Positions 1 through 8,100 of a stretch of 64,000 bases of DNA are shown here, piece after piece. Source of the stretch: Arthrobacter sp. Soil736 (GTDB taxonomy: Bacteria > Actinomycetota > Actinomycetes > Actinomycetales > Micrococcaceae); the NCBI RefSeq assembly GCF_001428005.1, contig NZ_LMSB01000007.1:49244-113243 (forward strand), in the 5' to 3' direction. Position numbers and translations under genes: made by a program. Each line of letters begins with the position of its first letter. The stretch's first letter is position 1. Under the pieces are notes generated by a model, which worked only from the letters and a program-made list of their open reading frames with translations, made no database searches and had not been told where the DNA came from.

Positions 1-362
1 GATCCCCCGGTCAAGCCCCGGTATCCGTACCGATGAAATCGACACCGTGGGCATCCGGGGGTTGGCCCAATGCGACGTCACTCTCGAAAACGTGCGGGTA
101 CCGCCCGAATTCATACTCGCGCATGAGGGGCGCGGGTTCCGACAGGTGCCCGGCAACCCTTGCACAGCTCACCGCATCAGCCACAGCGACGGAGGTCGCA
201 GACACAGGCATGCGTGTAAAGGCAGGCTGGGGCATGGCCCGCACCCTGCCCATGCAGGGATTCTTCCGGGACGCCAGGCTCTACACCTTCGCTCCGCCGA
301 CCCATGAGATGACACGAAATTGCCTGGGCGAGGAATGGCTAGGTCTCCCGCATTCCTACTGA
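1..362 (+). pseudogene. Acyl-CoA dehydrogenase remnant (C-terminal pieces)
   Basis: Two pieces of an acyl-CoA dehydrogenase lie in different frames. In frame 2, from base 2 to about 155, the translation contains IDTVGIRGLAQCDVTLENV and VRVPPEFILAHEGRGF, which match the part of the family just before the C-terminal helical domain. In frame 3, from about 205 to the stop at 362, the translation contains GWGMARTLPMQGFFRDAR, which resembles the family's C-terminal end (R-D-x-R before the substrate-pocket loop). The roughly 130-residue helical domain that normally lies between them is missing, so an internal deletion with a frame change has destroyed the gene. Its 5' part lies outside the window. 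It is unlikely to make an active enzyme and is the first of several broken genes in the first 5 kb. Confidence 0.7.
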
Positions 363-373
363 ATACGGCAAAA

Positions 374-408
374 GGAGGGCCGGCCTGAAATCATCGGGCC
401 GGCCCTCC
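374..408. terminator. Rho-independent terminator, convergent
   Basis: A perfect 12-bp stem (GGAGGGCCGGCC and its complement) surrounds an 11-base loop. It lies between the acyl-CoA dehydrogenase remnant (+) and the cupin gene (-). Read on the minus strand the stem is followed by TTTTG, so it best serves the cupin gene. Confidence 0.75.
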
Positions 409-427
409 CCTGCTTACGGGTCGCTTG

Positions 428-877
428 TCAGGACCTGTAATCGATCTCCAAATCGGCCACATCCTGGTCAGCGAGGTTCACCACAATGTTGTCCGGTGTA
501 CGGGTCGTCATCCAGATCAGTTCTTCAGTCTTGCTGGCGTTCCCCTCAATGTGGGGCATGAACGGCGGCACAAACACGAAGTCCCCTTCTTCGAGGTAAA
601 CGACCTCACTGTAACGCTCCCCGTAACGGATGAATCCCCGGCCTTTGAACACGTATCCGCCGGTCTGAGCCTCACCATGGTGATGCGGGTCCGAGATCTC
701 CCCAGGGCCCGTGAAAACCTTCCCAAACCACAATTTGTCCGCAGCGCTGTTCTCCTTGCTGACTCCGGAAATGCGGCGCGCATTCTGGGTTTGACCCGGA
801 GCAGCCTGCAGGTCGCTGGCTCGGTGAACGCGGAAGATGTCCGTGTTCCTGTTGATATCGAAGGCGACGTCTGTCAT
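428..877 (-). CDS. Cupin-domain protein
   Basis: A 149-residue single-domain cupin. Seen: the metal-binding motif 1 (residues PHHHGEAQTGG) and motif 2 (GDFVFVPPFMPHIEGN), with His, His, Glu and a second-motif His as likely metal ligands. The longest open frame reaches 1027, but the ATG at 877 is preferred because it follows GAAAGGAC and a good promoter lies upstream of it (950-978). The family covers dioxygenases, decarboxylases and isomerases acting on small acids. Nothing here tells which. It is divergent from panD across 160 bases. The context of a decayed acyl-CoA dehydrogenase and an aspartate decarboxylase gives no pathway with confidence. Confidence 0.75.
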   Translation of the reverse strand: MTDVAFDINRNTDIFRVHRASDLQAAPGQTQNARRISGVSKENSAADKLWFGKVFTGPGEISDPHHHGEAQTGGYVFKGRGFIRYGERYSEVVYLEEGDFVFVPPFMPHIEGNASKTEELIWMTTRTPDNIVVNLADQDVADLEIDYRS

Positions 878-949
878 CGCTAGTCCTTTCAAGTGGCACC
901 AGTGGCACGTTCTTGGATCGTCCCCCAAGCGGTGAACGTCCCCTAAGCA

Positions 950-978
950 AGTATCCTGCTGAACGTCGATTGGGTCAA
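950..978 (-). promoter_or_regulatory. Sigma-70-type promoter for the cupin gene
   Basis: On the minus strand TTGACC (973-978) and GATACT (950-955) are separated by 17 bases, a near-ideal housekeeping promoter, about 73 bases upstream of the cupin start. The plus strand also holds TATACT at 995-1000 without a clear -35 box, a possible panD promoter element. Confidence 0.6.
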
Positions 979-1040
979 TACTAGCGTTTGTTCGTATACT
1001 AATTAGGCGAGATTTTCTATTAACCAAGGGTGCTTAACAG

Positions 1041-1511
1041 ATGAATCGAAGAATGCTCAAGTCCAAGATCCACGGTGCAACGGTCACGCAGGCCAACCTG
1101 CACTACGTAGGTTCAGCGACCGTGGACCTAAACCTGCTGGACGCTGCCGATATCCTCCCGGGCGAGCTGGTCGCGATCCTTGACATCTCCAACGGCGCGC
1201 GCCTCGAAACGTACGTCATCGCCGGTGAACGCGGTTCAGGAGTCCTCGGCATCAACGGTGCGGCTGCACATCTCGTCCATGCCGGAGACACAGTTGTCCT
1301 CCTCACCTACGCAGAGATGACGACGGACGATGCTAAGGCTTACAGGCCTGCCGTTGTGTACGTCAACGACCGTAACTCCGTCATTCAAGTAGCAACCGAT
1401 CCGTCCGCACCCGCACCCCGCGGCCCGGGCATGGCCTCTTCCGCAATGGAGGCACGAAATGTAGTCGATGGCCCCGCGGCACTTGCCTGGTGCGGCCCCA
1501 TTCCCCACTGA
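1041..1511 (+). CDS. panD: Aspartate 1-decarboxylase (PanD)
   Basis: A 156-residue pyruvoyl-dependent enzyme that makes beta-alanine from aspartate for pantothenate and CoA. Seen: the N-terminal [18 protein letters not shown] block and the self-cleavage site YVGS at residues 22-25, where Gly24-Ser25 would be cut to form the pyruvoyl group. Also present is the [20 protein letters not shown] block with the conserved Arg and Tyr. The C-terminal 25 residues or so are an Ala/Pro-rich extension beyond the usual 115-140 residues. It is followed by a 65-residue gene and adk on the same strand. It is the only PanD in the window. A second chromosomal copy cannot be excluded. It is intact although its neighbours on both sides are broken. 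Confidence 0.92.
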   Translation: MNRRMLKSKIHGATVTQANLHYVGSATVDLNLLDAADILPGELVAILDISNGARLETYVIAGERGSGVLGINGAAAHLVHAGDTVVLLTYAEMTTDDAKAYRPAVVYVNDRNSVIQVATDPSAPAPRGPGMASSAMEARNVVDGPAALAWCGPIPH

Positions 1512-1591
1512 GCATCCGACGTCGACCCTTTCCCGCCGCACCCATTACCGCAGCCTCAAACATCCAGCACCATGAGTGAAAGCAGTGAGAT

Positions 1592-1789
1592 ATGAGCCCT
1601 GAAACCTTCGACTCCATAACGCTGAAAATCTGGGACAGTTCGACCATGGACCGCACGCTGGACGAAGCGGTGCAGGAGCTTGCGACAAGGTCTAAGACCT
1701 CCGAGTACAGCATCGTAGTAGCCCGCAGCGGGCCCAACACTTTTACAGCCAGCCTGAGCCACGGCTTCGGCAACCGCCAAGCAAACTGA
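1592..1789 (+). CDS. Small hypothetical protein, 65 aa
   Basis: A 65-residue acidic protein between panD and adk. The start ATG follows GAAAGCAGTGAGAT, a moderate ribosome binding site. I do not recognise the family. The middle (SSTMDRTLDEAVQELATR) is helical and the end is strand-rich, with no membrane segment or metal motif. Placement 80 bases after panD and 39 bases before adk, all on one strand, suggests one transcript. The compositional bias matches the flanking genes, so it is probably real, but the size leaves doubt. Confidence 0.5.
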   Translation: MSPETFDSITLKIWDSSTMDRTLDEAVQELATRSKTSEYSIVVARSGPNTFTASLSHGFGNRQAN

Positions 1790-1828
1790 CACCCAACTAC
1801 AACAACGGCACTAAGAAGGGCTTTTGCG

Positions 1829-2407
1829 ATGACGAGAATGTTGATTATCGGACCTCCCGGGTCCGGCAAGGGAACGCAGGCGGATCGGATCTCCGAACGC
1901 CTCGGCGTCGTTGCGATCTCCACCGGCGACATCTTCCGCGCCAACGTCAAGGGTGAGACGACGCTGGGCGTCGAGGCCAGGAAGTACATGGATGCCGGCG
2001 ATTTCGTGCCGGACAGCGTCACCAACAAGATGGTGCGCGACCGCCTGAGCGAGGACAACGTCGAAAACGGCTTCCTCCTGGACGGTTACCCCCGCACCAC
2101 CGCGCAGGTGGACTACCTCGACGAGATCCTGGCCAACGGTGAGCAGAAGCTGGACGTCGTCCTGCAGCTGACCGCCGATGACGAGGAACTGGTGACGCGC
2201 CTCCTGGGCCGTGCCAAGGACACCGGCCGCAGCGACGACAACGAAGCCGTCATCCGCCACCGGCTGGACCTCTACCACGAGGAGACCGAAGCCGTTGTGG
2301 CCAAGTATGCCGAACGCGGCATCCTGACCCAGGTTGACGGCATCGGCGCTATCGACGAGGTCACCGACCGCGTGATGGACGCCATCAAGGTAACGCAGGC
2401 AGCTTGA
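1829..2407 (+). CDS. adk: Adenylate kinase
   Basis: A 192-residue adenylate kinase (ATP + AMP to 2 ADP). Seen: the P-loop GPPGSGKGTQ near residue 8, the AMP-binding segment AISTGDIFRANV, the FLLDGYPRT motif, and the RxxDTGRSDDN stretch of the short, lidless actinobacterial form. The ATG at 1829 follows AGAAGGGC. In actinobacteria adk normally sits after secY in the ribosomal protein cluster, which is not in this window. This copy, in a panD operon inside an accessory zone, is therefore plausibly a second, horizontally acquired or duplicated gene. That second point is inference. A strong terminator follows 17 bases after the stop. Confidence 0.95.
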   Translation: MTRMLIIGPPGSGKGTQADRISERLGVVAISTGDIFRANVKGETTLGVEARKYMDAGDFVPDSVTNKMVRDRLSEDNVENGFLLDGYPRTTAQVDYLDEILANGEQKLDVVLQLTADDEELVTRLLGRAKDTGRSDDNEAVIRHRLDLYHEETEAVVAKYAERGILTQVDGIGAIDEVTDRVMDAIKVTQAA

Positions 2408-2423
2408 TCCAAACAACAGTTTG

Positions 2424-2456
2424 AAGGCTCCTCCCGACATCGGGAGGAGCCTTCTT
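2424..2456 (+). terminator. Rho-independent terminator after adk
   Basis: A perfect 14-bp stem (AAGGCTCCTCCCGA with its complement, loop CA) lies directly after the adk stop and is followed by CTTGC. It ends the panD-orf-adk transcript. Confidence 0.8.
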
Positions 2457-2666
2457 GCTGCAGGCACGGGACACAAGGCGCAAAGGCTCCGCGCGGACTC
2501 GTCCCGATGTCTCCGCGAACGCCCAGCGCGGTCCTTCGCGGAAGCGGAATATATCGTCATTCGCGTATCCGAACTGGCGTCCAACGGGCGGACTAAATGA
2601 CTGGGTTTGGTCGGACCGTTTGCACCGAAAGGCGCATGCCGATCAGGGTTGCTGTCCAAAAAGACG

Positions 2667-3148
2667 TTAAGGTCCCGATGGCCCGGAAATCACCGTGGCG
2701 GCGTAGACGTCGACGGTGTAGAGGCTTGTTCCACCCAGGCTGTTGATGGCCAGGATGTCCAGGCGGCCGTTGCGTACGAACGCGGAGGCTCCGGTGACGG
2801 CATCCAGAGCGTATTGAGGCTGGGCGGGATCTGCTGTTTTGGGCGTCGGCGCGGCCGGGCCGTTGACCCGGCAGTCCGGGCAAGGTGGAACAGGTGCGCC
2901 CGCTCAGCCTCGTCGAGCTGCAACGCCTGCGCCAGTGCGTGCAGGATGCTCTCGGAAACGCCGCCGAGTTTGCCCTGTTCGAGTCGGGTGTAGTACTCGG
3001 GACTCACACCGGCCAGGGAAGTGACCTCGCCGCGGCGCAACCCGGGAACGCGGCGGTGCCCGCCGTAGTCCGGCAGACCGGCCTGCTCCGGGGTGATCCT
3101 GGCCCGCCGCGTCGTCAGGAACTCGCGAATCTCCTTCCGATTGTCCAG
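2667..3148 (-). pseudogene. MmyB-type XRE transcriptional regulator, frameshifted and truncated
   Basis: The N-terminal HTH half is clear: DNRKEIREFLTTRRARITPE, the QAGLPDYGGHRRVPGLRRGE segment, then LAGVSPEYYTRLEQGK. This is the standard start of the MmyB-like regulators that usually sit divergently from a short-chain dehydrogenase. The usual initiator ATG is replaced by CTG at 3148. Near 2835 the reading frame shifts: the sequence continues in another frame as YALDAVTGASAFVRNGRLDI and stops at 2667. The remaining ligand-binding domain, about 150 residues, is missing. The divergent partner (3333-3735) is broken too, so the whole regulator-enzyme pair has decayed. Confidence 0.75.
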
Positions 3149-3332
3149 GCCATCAACGTTAGAGACCGGCCGGCGATTGAGGCAGACCCTGCCAGTGGTA
3201 CCTACAGCAGGGTCTCCCTCACGGCTCTGAAGTCCTGTTGAGTTGAACGTGTTCCCGATGGACAGCCGCCCAAAGGCGGCTCCGCCGGGGCACAGATTTC
3301 AGTGGTTCACAAGTAGAGGACACACCAAATCC

Positions 3333-3735
3333 ATGACTGAGAAGAAGACCTGGTTCATCACTGGCGCGGGCCGCGGCATGGGCGTCGACATCGCCAAAGC
3401 AGCCCTCGCAGCTGGCCATGCCGTGGTCGCCACCGGCCGCAACGCGGATACAGTGGCCAAAGCGCTCGGGGCGCACGATGATCTGCTCGTCGTGACGCTC
3501 GATCTCACCCAGCCCACTCAGGCAGAAGCCGCGGTGACTTCCGCGACCGACCGGTTTCGGGAACATCGATGTGCTCGTCAACAACGCGGGGAACTTCTAC
3601 GCAGGCTACTTCGAGGAAGTCAGCCCGGAGCAGGTCCGCGCACAGCTCGAAACCAACGTCTTCGGACTCGAATTCGCCCAGCTCGTTCCCGTTTCTCGTC
3701 ACGAAGGGACCGATTCTTGGGAAGTATCTGAATAA
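3333..3735 (+). pseudogene. Short-chain dehydrogenase/reductase, frameshifted and truncated
   Basis: The N-terminal Rossmann motif WFITGAGRGMGVDIAKAA is intact. The gene runs to about residue 74, then a one-base insertion near 3553-3557 throws it out of frame. The continuation in the next frame reads NIDVLVNNAGNFYAGYFEE (the NNAG motif) and QLETNVFGLEFAQL, and then loses similarity near 3690 before a stop at 3735. The catalytic Ser-Tyr-Lys region is gone. The likely cause is the insertion sequence debris that begins directly after it. It is divergent from the broken MmyB-type regulator, the usual pairing for this family. Confidence 0.75.
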
Positions 3736-3804
3736 CGGTGGATCCGGGGTTGGCCTGACACGCCGGGCGGTGCCTGGCGGGGAGGACTGATCATCAGCGA
3801 AACC

Positions 3805-4318
3805 ATGGATCCCATGGCGACTGACGTGGATCAGCAAGAGTTAGCGCAGCAGCTCCTGGCCCAGGCCAGGGAACAGGGTATCGTCCTGGTCGGCCCGGAC
3901 ATGCTGTTGAACCGGCTAACGAAGAACGTTCTGGAAACCGCGTTGGAAGCGGAAATGGACGAACATCTCGGATACGAAAAGCATGACGTGTCCTGGTGCG
4001 GCAGCGGGAACTCCCGCAACGCTACCCGCACGAAGACCGTGCTGACGGAGATCGGGCCCGGTGGCGATCGACGTTCCGCTGGACACCGGGTCGACGTTCG
4101 ATCCGCAGATCGTGCGGAAGCGGCAGCGGCGGCTGGCCGGTGTGGATGAGATTGTGTTGTCGTTGAGCGCGAAGGGGCTCACGACCGGGGAGATCGCGGC
4201 GCACTTCGGCGAGGTGTTCGGCGTCAGGGTCTCTAAGGACACCATCTCGCGGATCACTGAAAAGGTCATCGGCGAGATGACCGAGTGGCAGAACCGGCCG
4301 CTGGACCGGGGGCGGTTT
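3805..4318 (+). mobile_element. IS256-family transposase fragment
   Basis: The N-terminal third of an IS256-type transposase. Seen: NVLETALEAEMDEHLGYEKH and the SGNSRNATRTKTVLTEIGP segment. A one-base insertion in the GGGCCC run near 4052 shifts the frame. The following frame continues with FDPQIVRKRQRRLAGVDEIV and VSKDTISRITEKVIGEMTEW, ending at QNRPLD. The catalytic Asp that normally follows within a few residues (VxFIDA) is absent because an IS30-type sequence begins at about 4310. It cannot move by itself. Confidence 0.8.
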
Positions 4319-4355
4319 CTAATGATCGTTGCGAATCCCAGAAAGAGGGCGCCGC

Positions 4356-5021
4356 ATGCCCAGATACGTGTCGAACAAGATGCCGCAGGAGGTGAAACGC
4401 CGGTACTTCGAACTGATCCGTCAAGGGCGCTCCGGCTCTGAAGCCGCGCGAGAGGTTGGCGTGCCACTGAGCTGCGGATCGAAGTGGTTCATCGAGGCTG
4501 GAAGCGTGACCGTCAACGAGGAAGTGCCGATCAGTTCCCGCTATTTCTCTCAGGATGACCGCATTGAGATTGCCGACGGACTCACCTCAGGTGAACCCGT
4601 GAGATCGATTGCTCTGAGGATTGGCAAGAGCTTCCAGAGTGTCTATCGGGAGATTGGACGCAACCGCAAACCCGACGGAACCTACCAGCCGTGGTTTGCC
4701 CCCAGTCAGGCGCATCTGAAACGTCGTCGTCCGAAGTCACGGGTGTTCGAATACGACGCTGCCCTTCGGCAGGTGGTGGCGGAGAAGCTCGCCGCTCGTT
4801 GGTCACCGGGACAAATCAGCCGCTGGCTGCGCCGCTGCCACCCGTTCAAGATCGGCTGGCATGTGTGTGTCGAGACCCTCTACGACGCCGTATATCGGGG
4901 GCTGATCATCGGCGCCAACCCGGTTCGGGACCTTTGCACTAACAGGGCCTATAGGCACCGCCGCGGACGGGGTCGATCCAGGGGCGGCGCCATGAAACAG
5001 TCGCCTGCCGGACCAAGGTAA
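4356..5021 (+). mobile_element. IS30-family transposase, N-terminal fragment
   Basis: A 221-residue open frame carries the IS30-type N terminus: an HTH block (YFELIRQGRSGSEAAREVGV) and the second HTH with DDRIEIADGLTSGEPVRSIA and SFQSVYREIGRN. It continues with WSPGQISRWLRR and the ETLYDAVYRG segment just before the catalytic core. The DDE catalytic domain is missing. The frame drifts to unrelated residues after about 4930 and stops at 5021. It was inserted into the IS256 fragment at about 4310, so it is the younger of the two, and its right end has been lost next to the glutamate dehydrogenase gene. Confidence 0.8.
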
Positions 5022-5159
5022 GGGCCCGCACGGAGTGGACACATATGCGTTGGAGACAGGACCGGATTGCACACCAGTCCTGGCGCGGGAGCGGCAACCG
5101 CCCTTCCGGAGGTCGAGCGTCATTGCCGCTCAGAGAGGGCCCAGTAGAGCTCCCCTGTA

Positions 5160-8100
5160 CTAGACCTGCACGATGGATCGCAGCATCCTAAGGGCGACCC
5201 ACAAGGGTCCCACGTCATCCGAATCATGTCGATCGACTTCGGCTAACACGCTCATGACCCGTCTCAGGGGCTCTGAATGCGTTTCTTCCCATGCATGCAT
5301 GCAACTGGCCGCTGCGCTCGTCGAGCTCTTTCCCATAGGAAGGGACGGGCTCCGCATGATGGCCGTTGTCATTTCCTTCAGGGCGGAGCAGAGGTCGTCA
5401 TGAAGGGCTGCGCGGGCAAGTACCTCCCAGCGGTCCCGTCTTGTTAGATTCGCGATGCGCTCAAACAGGCTATCGCCGCGGAATCGGCTGTAGACGGCAA
5501 AATAGACCGACGCGACCATTTCAATGGGCTCTTGGATGTCATCAGAGATCCTGCAGATTTCCAGTAGCGCGAAGTCCTCGGCGAGGTGGGACCATTGCTC
5601 TGCCGCCGAAGGGGGGATCCCAGAAGCTATTGCCCGTTCGAAACGTTGCCGCACCCGCGACAAGTCCGTGGCCTGCAGGAAGTCGGGGATGCGACGCCGC
5701 ATCAGGCCTATGTCGTTGAATCTGTCTACAGCATCGACGGTGGGCATATTGGCGAAACCCTGATTGATCCACCAGCACACGGCCCGGTCTATCAGCTGCC
5801 GGATATCCCTGTGGATGGCGCACCAGCGGTCCGTCGAGAAGGTTGCACCTAGTCCATTGACTGTTTCAAGCAGCGGCGTCAGGCCGTATATCTCGCGTAT
5901 CGCGACAAAGGCCCGCGCGGCTGCGGATTCCGTGGCCGATGTTTCTTCCGCGATCCGGAACGCGAACGTAATCCCTCCGGAGTTGATCATGTCGTTAGCG
6001 AGGATCGTCGAAATAATTTCCCGCCGCAATGGATGGCTGTCCAGTTCAGCATAGAAGCGGCTGGCGAGAGGCTTGGGGAAATATCCTCGTAAGGTCGCAG
6101 CGAACCATGGATCGTCGGCCAGATCGCTTTCCCCCAGTGCACGGGCGAGGTCTATTTTGGCATAGGCTGCCAACACAGCAAGTTCGGGTGCGGTCAGGCC
6201 TCGACCTGACCGGTCCAGTCGTGCCCGTAGTTGCGTCGTTGATGGCAGCCCTTCGATTTCCCGGTTGAGCTCAGCTGCGACTTCCAGCCAGCCCATCAGT
6301 CGCTCGTGGCTGGATCCGTCTGCCACGGCATTTTGACGGTCATTAACCAGAAGAATGTTCTGGTCGAAGTTGTTCTTCAGGACCAAGCTACTCACATCGT
6401 CGGTCATTCCGGCGAGGAACGTCGATCTGTGGGCCGCATCCAGGATCCCTTCGGAAATCATGCGATCGACAAATATCTTGATGTTCACTTCGTGGTCGGA
6501 ACAGTCCACGCCCGCCGAATTGTCGATGGCGTCAGTATTCAGAAGCACCCCCGCCAGGGCGGCCTCTACCCTGCCCCTTTGCGTCAGGCCTAGGTTGCCG
6601 CCCTCAGCGACTATTTTGACGCGAAGTTCGTCGCCATTCACACGGATGCTGTCGTTAGCTTTGTCACCAGCCTGCGTTTGACTCTCCGTTCTGGCCTTCA
6701 CATAGGTGCCGATGCCGCCGTTGTACAGCAGGTCAACTGGTGCCCTGAGGATGGCTCTCAGCAACTCCGGAGGGCTCAGTTGCGTGATTCGGCCGTCCAA
6801 CCCCAGAACCCTGCGAACGGCTTCGCTGACGGGAACCGCCTTGATCTGGCGAGAATACACTCCCCCGCCGGCGCTGATCAGCGCCGGGTTGTAGTCCTGC
6901 CACGACGAGCGGGGAAGATCAAACAGCCGTCGCCGCTCAGCAAACGAGATTTTCGCGTCCGGTTCGGGATCAAGAAAGATATGACGGTGGTCGAATGCGG
7001 CCAACAGCAGGATATGTTCGGACAGAAGCATTCCGTTACCGAAGACGTCTCCGCTCATGTCGCCGATTCCGATGACGGAGAAATCCGTGGTCTGGGCATC
7101 GACGTTCAATTCTCCGAAATGTCGCTTGACTGCTTCCCAAGCCCCGCGAGCAGTGATACCCATCACCTTGTGGTCGTACCCCACGGATCCACCTGACGCA
7201 AAGGCATCACCCAACCAAAAGCCGTATTCGGCTGACAGCTCATTTGCGATATCTGAGAAAGACGCGGTGCCCTTATCTGCGGCAACCACCAGATAAGCGT
7301 CATCACCGTCCTGGCACACGACTTGAGGAGGCGAGATCACGACCTCACCGTCGGAATTAGCGACGCGATTGTCCGTAAGGTCGAGCAATCCTCGGATGAA
7401 GGTGCTGTAGCTCTGCTGGCCCTCAGCTAGCCACGCCTTTCTATCGGATGCGGGGGGCAGACGTTTGGCAAAGAATCCGCCCTTAGCGCCGGTGGGAACT
7501 ATGACGGCATTCTTCACCGTCTGTGCCTTGACAAGACCTAGAATTTCCGTCCGGAAGTCCTCCCGTCTCTCGGACCACCGCAGCCCGCCGCGGGCAATCT
7601 TGCCGAAGCGAAGGTGGACTCCTTCTACCCTGGGAGAGTAGACCCATATTTCGTATGACGGCCGTGGGAGTGGAAGCCCTTCGACAGCAGCCGAATCGAA
7701 TTTGATGCTTAGGTATGACTTGTTTTGAAAGTAATTTGTCCGGAGGCTCGATTCGATCAGATTGTGGAAAGCCCTCAGCACCCGGTCAGCGTCCAATGTC
7801 GCAATGGAGTCCAACCCCATTTTCACTTCGACCCGGATCGACGCCAAACGATCCTCACGTTGCCGTGCTCCCATTGCGGGATCGAACCGGACCTCGAACA
7901 GGCGAACCAGAGAATGCGTGAGCTGTGGCACGCCCAGCAGCGTATCGGAGATAAGTTCGTACGAACTAGGCATCCCAATCTGGCGCATGTATTTGGCATA
8001 ACTGCGAAGAACCGCCACCTGTTGCCACGCCATCCTTGTCGTTAGCACAAGGCGGTCTAGGCTGTCGGATTCACTTAGCCCGGACGATGCCGCTTCAAAG

